Assembly: GCA_023376005.1 (NCBI GenBank)
Contig: CM042145.1
Location: forward strand, 98,784,202-98,848,201
DNA: 64,000 bases
Reading direction: 5' to 3'
DNA from: Doryteuthis pealeii
Lineage: Eukaryota > Mollusca > Cephalopoda > Myopsida > Loliginidae
Shown: piece after piece, positions 9,401 to 20,387 of the stretch
Layout: each line of letters starts with the position of its first letter
Numbering within the stretch: the first letter of the stretch is position 1
Notes under the pieces: model-generated
What the model was told of the DNA's origin: nothing
Databases searched by the model: none
The model's input: only the letters and a program-made list of their open reading frames with translations
Translations under genes and position numbers: made by a program

Positions 9401-10121
9401 AGTTTGACACGCTGTTAAAATCAATCAATCATTATTTGAGAGCTATTTATTCTTAATTTTCTTTTATAGTAGTTCGTTAATTGTGACCGGATATGGTAGC
9501 CGCCATTTTCTGAATTGTATTCATTTCATAGAAAAAAGAAAAAAATGCTTTTGTTATTACATCTTCCAGTTGACGAGGCTGATCCTTGCAAAAGAAAGAT
9601 GCGATTTCGGGTTAAATCTTAGAGGAACCATTTAAGCCTGAAACTTGTTGTATTGTATACGAATCTGGCGTTCAAAGACATCAACACTGGCATTATTCTG
9701 GTTATATTTTTTTTTTCTTTCTTTTTGTTTTTTTTGTTTTGTTTTGTTTTTTTTTGTTGTTTTATATACACGGCTCTTCTTGTGCAGAAACCTTAAAATG
9801 TCCATCTAAAGAGAACAAAGGGAGACTAGATGTATTTCTAAAGGCGAACAATTGGGATGCTAACGAAACAAAACGCCGAGACAAATTGATAACCAAAATG
9901 AATATGAATCTCGCGAATAGATTCGCGTTTTCTTGCTTTAAAAAAATGATGTGAGTGTGGCCTGCGTCTGCGTTCAAACCATCGACATTGCTGAAAAGCA
10001 TTTACACCTAAGTGGACAAGAAAAAGGGTCTAGGCATATGTCAACACAGCCATTAGCGCTTGAAATTGACTCCAAATACTTCGACCATGGGAAGACCTTT
10101 TTTTGTTTCGGCTTTTCTATT
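9401..10121. other. Low-copy DNA with T-rich run and a 71-codon orphan frame
   Basis: A T/G-rich run at 9,705-9,765 precedes a 71-codon plus frame at 9,739-9,954 (starts MFCFFLLFYIHGSSCAE, resembling a signal peptide because it translates the T-run). The downstream part (KCPSKENKGRLDVFLKANNW) resembles nothing I recognise. I do not call it a gene. Confidence 0.3.
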
Positions 10122-10123
10122 TA

Positions 10124-10200
<77 letters not shown>

Positions 10201-10288
10201 AGCAGTCTTCAGCAATTTTCTGCCATAATCATTCGATTGTATCTGATATATTTATTTATTCATTCATTGTTTAATTATTCTATCATAG

Positions 10289-10361
<73 letters not shown>

Positions 10362-10566
10362 GTTTATCTATCTATCAATATCTCTCTACATATACATATA
10401 TATGCATATATATATATATATATATAACATATATATATAGTGCTTAATGGAGTCTAATACTATTTATGTATATATCAATCTCTGTATGTAAATTAGCTAT
10501 AGATCTGTGCATATATATATACTATATACAATATATATATATATATAATATATATATATATATAGC

Positions 10567-10622
<56 letters not shown>
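10122..10622. repeat. (CT)n and interrupted (AT)n microsatellite block
   Basis: Two pure CT runs (10,122-10,190 and 10,292-10,355) are followed by about 230 bp of (AT)n broken by short GCAT or TATAGT steps. The Leu-Ser and Ile-Tyr frames here are artefacts. Confidence 0.95.
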
Positions 10623-10764
10623 GCTTGGGCTTTATGGAAATGGAATTTTCTGTTGGCCGCTAATTACGAAAAATTGCATAGCTTCCCTTAAAACGGATAG
10701 AGCACTCCTTGGGGATCTAGCATGTTTATAACACTAAAATTCCATTTCTAAAAAGTTGGTGTGT

Positions 10765-10870
10765 AAATGGCGCGGTGGTATAGGGCATCCATTGAAATTG
10801 AACTCGCTATTCAGTAGTAATGGAATATGAGACTAGCTTGCTAACCATTAAACCATGATGGGTCGTATAG
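10765..10870 (-). repeat. SINE-D (tRNA-like) copy
   Basis: The reverse complement of the SINE-D tRNA domain is present: GGGCATCC, GAACTCGCTATTCAGTAG, CTTGCTAACCATTAAACCAT. The B-box equivalent is degraded to AATTGAACTC on this strand. Confidence 0.65.
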
Positions 10871-11039
10871 GATTTGGTGTGTTACGGTATGAAATGAAAT
10901 GAAGAGAGAATAACAAACACAACTGGTTAGCCGTGTAGATGAAGACTTTATTGATAAGACCGTTAAGTCTGAACGCTAGAGTCCAGACGCTCAGAACTTT
11001 TTATTTATTTAATTTTAATTTTGATTTAATTTAAATCCC

Positions 11040-11190
11040 CACAGACGCTACCCTTGGGAAAGGTATTAACCCCCTCATTCCCACTAGCAATGTGTTAACA
11101 ACTTTTCTTCTACAAGAATGATTTTGGCATTAAATAACCCACGAAGTTTAATATGTCATTAAACAAAGAAACCAAACCAAAAATGTACAT
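11040..11190 (+). repeat. SINE-B and A-repeat fragments
   Basis: GCTACCCTTGGGAAAGGTAT belongs to the SINE-B body. The following TTTGGCATTAAATAACCC and CATTAAACAAAGAAACCAAA resemble a minus-strand A-repeat end. Both are short and diverged. Confidence 0.45.
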
Positions 11191-11214
11191 ACAAGTCAAA
11201 TACAAGGCACGCTT

Positions 11215-11375
11215 TATGTCAGGGTTTTCGTCGTAGGATATGGAATTGGCAATACGAGTTCAAATCCTGGACGAAGATATTTGGGTTTCACATGGCGCTA
11301 ATACAGGAGAGGCATGAATCCGACTGTTTTTCATTCAGTCATGGGGAAATAGCTGGGCAGACTGGCTTCTTTATC
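11215..11375 (+). repeat. SINE-B (tRNA-derived) copy
   Basis: The head retains the B box in GAGTTCAAATCCTGGACGA and the start of the body (GGGTTTCACATGGCGCTAAT, GGCATGAATCCGAC, GGGGAAATAGCTGGGCAG). The A box is decayed. Confidence 0.65.
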
Positions 11376-11392
11376 TTCGATAATGCTTCCAA

Positions 11393-11865
11393 TCTCATCA
11401 TCATCATCATGTCGCGCTGTTAGCACGGATATCCATGACAGTCTCTCTCCATCCGTCCCTATCGTTCATCATTCTCGGAGGTCCTCTATGCAGCATCCTG
11501 TATCCGCACAGAGCTGATCAATGTACTTCTTTGCTTGTCGGCCCACACTGGCGTGCCCATGTGCTGGCTTCCACAGGAGGACGTCGCTTATGAGTTCGTC
11601 CTTGCTTCTCCAGCTGTCTCGTGTCTTGTCCGTCTTACTCGGATGGTTTGGGTGATATGTGATAGGTGGCCGTACAGCTACTTTCACGTGGGGTGCTGTT
11701 TCCACGTCTTGTTCATGATCACCCGTAGCATTCTTTTGCAGCTCCCATCTAGTTTATTCTCTAGTCGCTTCGTTAGGGTCCAGGTGGTGCAGCCATACAG
11801 CAGCACTGTGTATTCTGATATTCGTTCAAAAACTAACCTTGTGTCACATCCATTTGTATCTTAAA
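11393..11865 (-). pseudogene. LINE 3' end (non-LTR retrotransposon), 5'-truncated
   Basis: On the minus strand the frame reads SWRSKDELISDVLLWKPAHG, then ASVGRQAKKYIDQLCADTGC, and upstream KTWKQ and the reverse complement of CTTCGTTAGGGTCCAGG. This corresponds to a widespread post-reverse-transcriptase tail also present at 48,510 and 60,020. The 3' end carries an (ATG)n simple tail at 11,393-11,412. The catalytic reverse-transcriptase domain is absent through 5' truncation, the usual fate of LINE copies. I do not assign the clade with confidence. Confidence 0.7.
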
Positions 11866-12128
11866 CTCACATGTCTTTTTTTTTTTTTTTGAAACAATGC
11901 TTCAGTCAAAATTTATTTTCAAATGAAACGAAAAGCATGAAAAATGTTGAATAATGAAAATAAGCTGAAACGTCCAAACATTGGAAAATAATTTTTTTTA
12001 AATACAACGTATGAAAATATTTTAGTTAATTATACAAAAGTACTTCATGGTGCCAATAATATCAAAAAGTTTTTTTTTAATCCTTGAAGTTTTATACGTA
12101 ATATTTAGACAACCCACTATTAATAGAA

Positions 12129-12756
12129 CTAGCAAATATATGCACCCTCCGGGTGCAAGTATTTAAGTTTAAATATAATAAAATATTAGATTAAATCAGA
12201 AAGGCTAATGAAATTGATTAAGAATTCAAAAAAAAGATTTGAAACGGAGGGGGTATAATCGGAAAATAGAACAACTGAAACTTACTCTTTCATCACTTCC
12301 GTTTTTCAATGCTAAATTTTCCTAATTTAACTATTTACTTAAAATAGGAAGTAAAGAATAAAATTACAGTTATTTCTTCTTGTTAATGAATTTCTTTTAG
12401 GATTTATTGAAGAGATTTTTACTCATATTCATTAAGATAAAACCAAACAATTAGAAATCAATGATACTAAGCACATTTTTATTAAAATCAGTTTTTTTAA
12501 TATCAATATGCAAATTAGCTTTACGTTTACACTGAAAACTGGTATTTTGTTGTATATATAAATACAATTGCATGTTATTAGTATTTAGGTAAGGCCAACA
12601 GTATTAATAATGTCAAACAGTTTTATTATTAATTGAGGTTTAAATAGAAATAGAATCATGGAGAATGTGACGTAAATAACTAAGGGAACTGTGACTTGAG
12701 TAGTAATATAGTTTCGGTTACAGACAGAAAAACACACAATCTACATTATAATAAGA
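12129..12756 (-). mobile_element. Helitron-like non-autonomous element, best copy
   Basis: Read on the minus strand it starts TCTTATTATAATGTAGATTG and ends with the hairpin GCACCCGGAGGGTGC, nine AT-rich bases, and CTAG. The base before the start is A and the base after CTAG is T, exactly the Helitron insertion pattern with no target duplication. At 628 bp it encodes no Rep/Hel protein, so it would rely on an autonomous relative elsewhere. Copies of the same family lie at 5,970, 8,074, 19,478, 22,305 and 37,250. Confidence 0.8.
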
Positions 12757-13093
12757 TTTAATTATGAAACCAGTGATAACATTATAAAATCCTTTAAGTA
12801 CATAGAAAAATATTTTATTCCCAATCACGTTTGACTAGGTCTTTAGTTATATATTTTTTAAATAACCCGCCAGCGTTATTTAGCGTCATCTTAGCGACAA
12901 AAACAAAACAATAGTTTAGACAAATAATAAAAATGTCTTGATAATGGTTCAGAAAAGAACTGAAAGTACATGGTTTACTAATGAAAAGTATTTCGGAATC
13001 CTCATTAACGACATTGAAGATAACATAAAAAATATTTTATACTTAAACCTTAATACATTCACCTTTTCCAATACCTTCCTATCTGTCACTTCT

Positions 13094-13096
<3 letters not shown>

Positions 13097-13167
<71 letters not shown>

Positions 13168-13280
13168 CTATCTCATATACACACACATTTCTATCACTAT
13201 TATACCTCACTTTAATTTTGAGTACCACTGAATATATTCACCTGTTTCAAAATCACCCTATCGATTCATTTTCTTCCACT

Positions 13281-13349
<69 letters not shown>

Positions 13350-13413
13350 GCTCTACCAATCTATAAATCTCTCTCTATTTCTCTTTCTGTTTCTCTATTG
13401 TTCATATTGCTCA

Positions 13414-13464
<51 letters not shown>

Positions 13465-13517
13465 ATGCATTCGCCACAATCATGAGAGAATAATAATAAG
13501 AAAATAACGGCATCTCT

Positions 13518-13597
<80 letters not shown>

Positions 13598-13920
13598 ATA
13601 TACTTGTATTTCTATTCTACTTTGAAATCATAATAACAAAAAGTATTCTCATAGAAGTGCTAATATTTTTAATCACCCATGTAATATTCTCTCTCTCACT
13701 CTACACTACTGTCTTTTTCTCCCTTTCTTTCTCAATCTTCCCCCCCTCTCCTCTCTCTCTCTCTCTCTCTCTCCCTCTCCTCTCTCTATCTCTCTCTCTC
13801 TTTCTTTCTTTTTTCTCTCTATCGCACATTTCTATCTCCATCGTACTTTGAAATCATTATATTATAAAGGTATTCTCATAGAAGTCCTAATATTTTTAAT
13901 CACCCATGTAATATTCTCTT

Positions 13921-13986
<66 letters not shown>

Positions 13987-13995
13987 CTCTCATTG
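13097..13995. repeat. Cluster of (CT)n microsatellites with repeated spacers
   Basis: At least six CT tracts (about 13,097, 13,284, 13,411, 13,512, 13,750 and 13,920) alternate with spacers, all with C/T on the plus strand. Spacers at 13,621 and 13,847 share TTTGAAATCAT, TATTCTCATAGAAG and AATCACCCATGTAATATTC at about 226 bp spacing. Part of the cluster is therefore a tandem repeat whose unit includes the CT tract. Confidence 0.9.
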
Positions 13996-14397
13996 CATGT
14001 TTCTCTTTCTTTTTTTTACTTTTATGTTGTTTTCTTCCATTTTCTATCGCATTCCCGTCGACATTTTAATAATATCCTAACTGAACAAATACAAATACCT
14101 CTTCTAATTCGTTTCATTTTTCATTTATTTATTTCCACATCCTTTTTTATTTATTTATTATTTATTCTATTTTATTTTTATGCATTTACTTTTCTCTCTG
14201 ATTCTTTCCTCTCGTCTTTCTCGACTAGCAATAATCGCATCCTTGAATTCCGTTCCACTCGGTTGCCATGCCAACATGTCCGGTTGAAGAGTGGTGGATA
14301 CGATACCAACACTGAAATTAACTGCCAATGGCGCTGGTTGCAAGATGCTAGAGGTTAAATGGCAACAGATAACTAATAAAGAGAAAAACAACAACCA

Positions 14398-14431
14398 AAA
14401 GAAAGAAAGGAAGAAAGAAAGAAAGAAAGAA

Positions 14432-14463
<32 letters not shown>

Positions 14464-14464
14464 A
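14398..14464. repeat. (GAAA)n microsatellite
   Basis: A purine-rich tetranucleotide tract with GGAA interruptions. The antisense Phe/Leu/Ser run is an artefact. Confidence 0.9.
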
Positions 14465-14599
14465 TGATGCATCGTTGATATTTCCTCTTTGGCAGGTCGT
14501 TGCAACAAATGCAATTGTTTACGGTGCATTTATCTTATGTCTTTTTTATAACTAGCACCTCTAACAAAAGGTGCATTTCAAAGTGTATTCTCTCATCTA

Positions 14600-15350
14600 C
14601 CAAAGTAGATATTCTAGCGTCTGGTTGGTTTGCAGATGCAGCTTCTTAGATCATCGCTTGTAGATGGATACAGAAATCAGATGAAATGGCCGAAATTGCC
14701 TAGATAAAGATTCGTTGTGAAGAAAAGGTTTCGGACGACAAATTATAGCAAATATAGTTTTATTATCTGCAACAGCCCCAATTTAACATAGACTTGGTTA
14801 GAGAGTGAATTGTCATTGTAGGAACATGGCTAGCCTCTACGCTTTGCCTGTTTGTCCGACTCTATCTATCGGATGAAAATGCGTGTTGTTTTTAAATAGA
14901 TTCAGCCTCTTTGTCTTGTCAGAATCACCAAAAGCTCGTTAATCATGTAAGTTCCGCTTGACCGAGGTCAGTCAAGTTTTCTCTACTTAGTCAGTGCTGT
15001 CGCATCACATAATTTTTTTTTTTTTTCATTTTTATTGCCAGCAGCAGATCTGAGTTAACAGACTTGAGATAGAAAGGGGTGCAGTAGATTGTTTCAGCAG
15101 AGACCCTGACTAGTCTGTATGCTTTGACAAGTTGTCCAACTCTGTCTACCATACATAAAATGCGTGTTGCTTTTATGTGGATTCGGTCTTTTCCTTGCCA
15201 GAATCACCAAAGGTTCTGATGAGGGGCATTATCATACGAACTCAAGTACCTGTGTATAGGTTCTGTGTCTCAACATATTTTCTGCACTCTTTTGAAACCT
15301 AGACCACATACAAGGATATATAGAATAGATAGAGCGATTACTCCAAAAAT
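14600..15350. repeat. Diverged direct duplication, about 280-bp period
   Basis: GCTAGCCTCTACGCTTTGCC at 14,829 and ACTAGTCTGTATGCTTTGAC at 15,109 begin two related segments. Both continue through AAATGCGTGTTG and CAGAATCACCAAA. Identity is moderate, so the duplication is old. No coding signature or terminal repeat was seen. Confidence 0.6.
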
Positions 15351-15514
15351 ACCTGAGACGCATTTCTCACTGGTTGTCATTGACTCCAAACACTGCTGAC
15401 TTCCAAGGATCTAAATGCAACTGCATTGAAACTATAATAATCCTCAATTAGATGTGACAATGGGAATGGGGGATAACAGGTTTCAAAAACAATTTTTCTA
15501 CGGAGATCAGTTGG

Positions 15515-15820
15515 TTGGTTGGTTGGTTGGTTTTCATGGCTTGTCAACAAAACAACTTTGTCATTTGTGTTTCTGGTTATAAAGTGAGGGATCATTTTGT
15601 TATTATAATCAAGTTCTAAACTGATCCCTCATTTCTTAGATTCCATTCATTTTTAAAATTAAGTATATTTAAAGACTGATTACTGTTAAGTCCTGTTATT
15701 TTATGCTGAAGACGTTTTGTTTTATTCATTTTTGTTAGTTATTCAATTTTCATGAAAATCGTTCTAAACACATTTTCAACTCATTTTTATCTGTTTATCC
15801 AATAGATGTGGGGGAGGGGA
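15515..15820 (+). repeat. A-repeat, 5' part with internal insertion
   Basis: A (GGTT)n lead at 15,515-15,530 and TTTTCATGGCTTGTCAAC mark the A-repeat 5' end. The later part (TTATTTTATGCTGAAGACG, CACATTTTCAACTC, CCAATAGATG) resumes after about 120 bp of unrelated DNA, so an insertion has split the copy. Confidence 0.55.
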
Positions 15821-16110
15821 AGAGAGAGTTACTGTATAAGAATCTGTAAATGAAGTAATTAAAGTGTCATTTTCTTTTTATAGGGTTTTTTTATTACACC
15901 TTGCTAATAATTTAACATATTATTTATTTAAGTAAATCAGGTAACTGACCGTAACTTCGGTTCTTTTTTCATGACTCTTACAACCTTTACGGAGTTGGTG
16001 TATATAGATGCGTTCATCATTTACTGATCATTGCATTACATTCCAGCAAGCAGTTTTTGGATTGATGGAAAAGCGTTACCTCGTAATAATTTGAAACGCA
16101 GTCTATATAC

Positions 16111-16335
16111 TAGGTGTGTCAAAAAAGTATCGAGATTTTTTGTTCTTTTTGACACACATTGTATTCTGAAAAAAACAACGTTCCATTCATTCATTTTTTT
16201 TAGAATAAAAAGGGTGTCAAAAAAGTACTAATTTTAAAGCTGGATTTACTAAGATAGAAATGAAGAATGAATGGAACATTATTTTTCAGAATACAAGTGT
16301 GTCAAAAAGTACAAAAATCTCGATACTATTTGACA
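16111..16335. mobile_element. Palindromic MITE, copy 1 (GTGTGTCAAAAAGT family)
   Basis: The left end AGGTGTGTCAAAAAAGTATC is mirrored at the right by GATACTATTTGACA. Inside, TCTTTTTGACACAC forms a second, subterminal inverted copy, so each arm can fold alone or with the other. The flanks are AT-rich. The GTGTGTCAAAAAAGTA wording suggests a Tc1/mariner-type TA insertion, but no TA duplication could be proved for this copy. There is no transposase. Confidence 0.7.
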
Positions 16336-16621
16336 AATTGGAGACAGTTACTGTCCGTCCTTGTATAGACAGAGACATCTTAAGCACTGGTAAATGTTAT
16401 TGCTGAGGTGATCACCTGAAGGTACCAAACTTCATGTTACCCCACTATTTGCTTGATTGAATCTCTCTTTAACCAATTTGATTTACATGTGACTTTTAAA
16501 CAATTTACCGGTTGTTACTTTTGACAAAGCACCAAGTTTCTTAATTCGAAAAATAAAAATTTTGCTGATCAATAAAGTATGTCGTTATTTTTCAAAATCT
16601 TATACAAGTTTAGCTGTACCA

Positions 16622-16623
<2 letters not shown>

Positions 16624-16675
<52 letters not shown>
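16624..16675. repeat. (AT)n microsatellite
   Basis: A pure AT run of about 52 bp. Confidence 0.95.
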
Positions 16676-16678
<3 letters not shown>

Positions 16679-17034
16679 AAACACGTCACCAATTGGGTCA
16701 TCCATTGAGTCTGGATAATAATGGATTAGGGAAAAGTGAGTTTGCAAAACGAATTAAATTTTTTATAAATACGACCGGTGAATTTGAAAAAAAAATTAAA
16801 ATCATTTTGTAAGATTTCTAAGAAAGGAAACGCTTTAAATAATTTAGATTGATTTTACAGAGCTCGTTGCTGCTGCTAAATCTTAACATACGAATAAAGG
16901 GAGGAGGTAAATGTTTCTCTCACAATAACTCTCCCATCTCTCTCTTACTCACACAGATAAACAAACATAAATAACGGGGGCTAATCAATATATACATAGA
17001 GAGGAGGAAGTGATAGGCATAAGGTGAAGTAAGA

Positions 17035-17218
17035 GACGGTGAGTTTTTTTACTTAATTGCTAATTACTACTAATTTGAACCAATAAAATGGATTTTTTAA
17101 AACATAACTCAATCTTTAAGTAAGGAATAATTTAATATAACTTTCGTGTCAATAAACTCATCAATAAAAAAAGCCATTTGGAGACAAACATTGATTCATT
17201 CAGCTTTAATATATATAT
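17035..17218 (+). repeat. Dispersed repeat shared with 55,585-55,772
   Basis: The two loci share AAGGAATAATTTA, ATAACTTTCGTGT and TTCAGCTTTA, and both end in an (AT)n run. No element ends were recognised. Confidence 0.55.
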
Positions 17219-17220
17219 AC

Positions 17221-17448
17221 AAGGTGTGTCAAAAAAGTATGTTTTTTACTTTTTGACACACCCTGTATTCTAAAAAAATAACGTTCCATTCGTTAATTTT
17301 TTTTTTCAGAATACAGAATGTGTAAAAAAAAGTATCAAGTTTAAAGCTGGATTTACCGAGATAGAAATGACGAATGAATGGAACGTTATTTTGTTTCAGA
17401 ATACAAGATGTGTCAAAAAGTACCAAAAATCTCGATATCTTTTGACAC

Positions 17449-17453
<5 letters not shown>
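17221..17453. mobile_element. Palindromic MITE, copy 2 (GTGTGTCAAAAAGT family)
   Basis: AAGGTGTGTCAAAAAAGTAT at the left is answered by TTTTGACACACCTT at the right. Both flanks carry TATA. The centre shares AAAGCTGGATTTAC and AACGTTCCATTC with copy 1, about 1.1 kb upstream, so both derive from one family of about 230 bp. It inserted next to what is now an (AT)n tract. Confidence 0.75.
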
Positions 17454-17527
<74 letters not shown>

Positions 17528-17537
17528 CAATTCAAAA

Positions 17538-17594
<57 letters not shown>
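17454..17594. repeat. (AT)n microsatellite pair
   Basis: Two AT runs (17,454-17,525 and 17,541-17,594) are separated by ACAATTCAAAAGG. Ile-Tyr frames on both strands are artefacts. Confidence 0.95.
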
Positions 17595-17595
<1 letters not shown>

Positions 17596-18139
17596 TTCTG
17601 AAGACCATTCATTTCAGTCTTATAATGTTAAATTATTAATCCATTATTCAATTAATCGTTTTATACAGAAAAATATTTAAACGACTTTTAAAGTCTTTCT
17701 TTATTCTTTTATTACCTTTTTTTTTAATTTTTGGGAATTTAATGTGCCTGAAGGGAAACAAAAACTGATAATACGTTACGTAAAACAACATCAATTTTCA
17801 GAGATAGGTGAAGAAAAATATATTAGAAAAACATCAATTAAACAACAACAAAAAAAAGAAGAAAAATTTCAGTTTTTGTTTTTTGATCGATGAGGAAAAC
17901 ACTCGAGATGGCAGATCACATGATTTCCTAGTTGCTGGTCGTTGTGACACAAGCGCCACCTATAAGCAGAGACGTGCATAATAGATGTTCACTTCTTGTT
18001 TATCTGTGCCAATTGACATCATACTATTCATTTGTACAAACACAGCACCCTATGACCGGGATCCATCAAGAAGGTGAAAAAAGAGAGAAAGAGGATTAAG
18101 TCAGAGAGAGAGAGAGAGAGAGAGGAAGACCTAGTAAGT

Positions 18140-18200
18140 AAGGTCGGAGGGGTGGCCTTAAGTCGGTATCAGCCAACAGCGAGGAAGTATATCCCCTTTT
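18140..18200 (-). repeat. SINE-G tail fragment
   Basis: GGGGTGGCCTTAAGTCGGTA, AGCCAACAGCGAGG and TATATCCCC match the minus-strand SINE-G tail seen at 18,473 and 29,665. It is truncated by (AG)n just upstream. Confidence 0.65.
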
Positions 18201-18299
18201 CACTAAAATTGTTTAATTATTTGTATTAAGAATAGTTATTTGAAGCTATAATAATTTACTAAGAATAGTTATTTGAAGTTATTATAATTTACTAAGGAT

Positions 18300-18339
18300 T
18301 ATTATAATTATTATTATTATGATAATAATTATAATTATA

Positions 18340-18377
<38 letters not shown>

Positions 18378-18407
18378 TTACTTACTTACTTACTTACTTA
18401 CTTGAAA
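18300..18407. repeat. (ATT)n and (ACTT)n microsatellites
   Basis: ATT/AAT trinucleotides are followed by about six ACTT units. Confidence 0.9.
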
Positions 18408-18472
18408 CCATATAACTGTGCAAACAAATCACTATTATTAAGTAGAAATACTTATGTGAAACCATATAAAAA

Positions 18473-18712
18473 GTCGCCGGGGTGGCTTAGTCGGTATCAT
18501 CCAGACAGCGAGGGAGTCTTTCCCCGTTTCACAAGCGCTAGATCAAGAAGATTGTTTTTTGTCTGAGGTGGAGTGCCACACCTACCATTAGCTTCTCGCT
18601 TTACAGCACATATCCCTGTGCTACTCGTAAGCTGAGTGGGCGAGAACCGTATCGACCAGGAACCTTGTTGCTCATAGTTTGACACTCTACCGACTGAGCT
18701 AAACCGGACGTG
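18473..18712 (-). repeat. SINE-G, full-length tRNA-derived SINE
   Basis: On the minus strand the head carries the A box TAGCTCAGTCGG (plus strand CCGACTGAGCTA at 18,690-18,701). A worn B-box region with TACGGTTCTCGCC follows, then the body GTGTGGCACTCCACCTC and the tail CCGACTAAGCCACCCCGG. Family copies occur at 135, 18,140, 29,665, 36,230, 60,765 and 61,180. The tRNA isotype of origin cannot be decided from this sequence. The 60-110-codon antisense frames are not genes. Confidence 0.8.
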
Positions 18713-18714
18713 GG

Positions 18715-18848
18715 CCGATTTGTTTGTTTCTTTAACAGGTTCGTCCCATTGATCTCTGAATTAAAACCCATTACACGCCGCTTAAAAATTGACCTTGTGT
18801 CACATTCTGCTCGTGCGGAGGAGTTGAGTAAATATACATACGTATATA
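18715..18848 (+). repeat. SINE-B 3' part
   Basis: ACACGCCGCTTAAAAATTGA, CCTTGTGTCACATTCTGCTC and GGAGGAGTTGAGTAAATAT match the SINE-B 3' end of the adjacent full copy. The two copies therefore sit in tandem, one headless. Confidence 0.65.
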
Positions 18849-18853
18849 TTTTG

Positions 18854-19145
18854 GAGGTGCGTGGTGTAATGGTTAGAGTCGGAGGAAATATACGCGTCGA
18901 CCCAAGTTCAAATCCTGGACGAGGCTGTTTGCATTTCACATAGCGTTAATACCCCTGGGAAAAGTATGCATCCAACTACCCTCCCTCTAGCTATGGATGA
19001 ATAGTAGGACAGACTGGACTCTTAAGCTTGGATAGGTAATCAGTCTAGAAGAAGAAAAACTCTGAATTCAGACCTGTTAAACTCCGCTTAAAAAATTGAC
19101 CTTCTGTCACATCCTACTCGTGAGGAGGGGTTGGGTAAATATATA
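18854..19145 (+). repeat. SINE-B, full-length tRNA-derived SINE
   Basis: The head reads GTGCGTGGTGTAATGGTTAG (A-box region) and AAGTTCAAATCCTGGACGAG (B box). The body contains GCGTTAATACCCCTGGGAAA, CTACCCTCCCTC and GACTGGACTCTTAAGC. The tail has TAAACTCCGCTTAAAAAATT and a GTCACATCCTACTCGTGAGG end. Both Pol III promoter boxes look intact. Other copies lie near 7.7, 11.2, 30.0, 31.9, 53.8, 62.2 and 63.2 kb. Confidence 0.85.
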
Positions 19146-19384
19146 AATGCATAATTATCCTTGAAAGCACAATGTACATATCCCGACACTTGAACACAAA
19201 AGACGCTCGCTCTAATGGCATAACAACCCCTGTGGATTATTTAATGTCAAATATTTATTTTGTATATGATTTGTATGGAATAGTTTGTAGGTAAATAGTT
19301 TGTTTTTAAACAAATTGTTAGAGTTCGAGAAACAACAGTTGGTAATTATTTTTGCTTTACAGGTGTACTTTTATAGAATTCATT

Positions 19385-19482
19385 TTTTAATCTATTTAAC
19401 CCATAAATGGGACCCTAACAGGTACAACTACTTCTGGTCAGAGTGGACCTGGAAGTAATGGCGATGAAGGGGTGCTCCACGT
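19385..19482 (+). repeat. A-repeat fragment
   Basis: CTATTTAACCCATAAATGGG and GGTCAGAGTGGACCTGGAAG belong to the A-repeat middle. The copy is cut where Helitron-like sequence begins. Confidence 0.65.
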
Positions 19483-19796
19483 TTAAAATCCTGCAATGTG
19501 TTTAATATCATGAAGAAATAAAGGTTTTCATAATGTATGGTGTGGTTACTTTGCATACTGGTTTTAAAAAAACTAGTTTTAATAAATAATTACTTATTGA
19601 TCTCTAATATTGTTTTATTCTCGAACATATTAAAATCAATCCTATGAATGATTTTATATAGAACCCTATTAAAATATAATTAAAATAAGTGGAATATATT
19701 TATATATTTAATTTCTTTAGTCTTTCTAATCTAATCTATTTTATTACATTAAAACTTAGATACTTACGCCCTGAGGGGGGCGCATATTCTTGCGAG
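19478..19796 (+). mobile_element. Helitron-like element, 5'-truncated copy
   Basis: Starting in TAAAATCCTGCAATGTG, the copy follows the family through TTGCATACTGGTT and AATCAATCCTATGAATG. It reaches the 3' hairpin (GCCCTGAGGGGGGC) and a CGAG end before T. The 5' TC terminus is missing. Confidence 0.6.
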
Positions 19797-19904
19797 TATA
19801 TAAAAATAAAACTTTTGAGTACATCTATATATCAATACGCTTGTACGTACGTACCTACCTACCTACGTGTGTGACATTTTAATAACACTCCGATCTAGAG
19901 AATC

Positions 19905-20040
19905 TTCATTTTTTATCTATTTAACCCATAAATGGGACCCTAACAGGTACTACCATACGGGGCTAGAGTGGTGACCTGTGATGTTTAAGGAAGGAATCCT
20001 GGTAACAGAACTGTCCATGATATGCAACAATCCATTTGGC
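19905..20040 (+). repeat. A-repeat fragment meeting an opposite A-repeat
   Basis: A plus-strand fragment (AACCCATAAATGGGACCCTA) runs into a minus-strand copy at about 19,976 (GGTGACCTGTGATGTTTAAG). The two copies lie head to head. Confidence 0.55.
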
Positions 20041-20382
20041 CCTTGCTCAAGCTAGACGGGCGGTCGAAGAGACCCCTCCGATTAATCGGCTTGTCAGGTC
20101 TGGTTCCAATTTTGGAGCTCTGGGGAATGCGGAGTACCCATTCATCGCCATTACTCACAGGTCCACTCTACCTATGTCGGTATTACTTGTTAGGGTCCCA
20201 TCATTTGGGCCCTTGCTCAAGCTAGACAGGCGATCGGAGAGACCCCCTCCGATTAATCGGCTTGTCAGGTCTGGTTCCAATTTTGGAGCTCTGGGGAATG
20301 TGGAGTACCCATTCATCGCCATTACTCCCAGGTCCACTCTACCTATGTCGGTATTACTTGTTAGGGTCCCATCTGTGGGTTA
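20041..20382 (-). repeat. A-repeat with internal 170-bp tandem duplication
   Basis: Two nearly identical units start at CTTGCTCAAGCTAGAC (20,042 and 20,212). Each includes GATTAATCGGCTTGTCAGG and GTCGGTATTACTTGTTAGGG. The period is exactly 170 bp and only a few bases differ, so the duplication is young relative to the repeat. Frames spanning it are duplicated translations of the repeat. Confidence 0.85.
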
Positions 20383-20387
20383 AAAAG

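Noticed and set aside
9739..9954. Secreted 71-residue protein with signal peptide
   Set aside because: The apparent signal sequence comes from a T-rich run, and no similarity, splice signal or repeat support was found.
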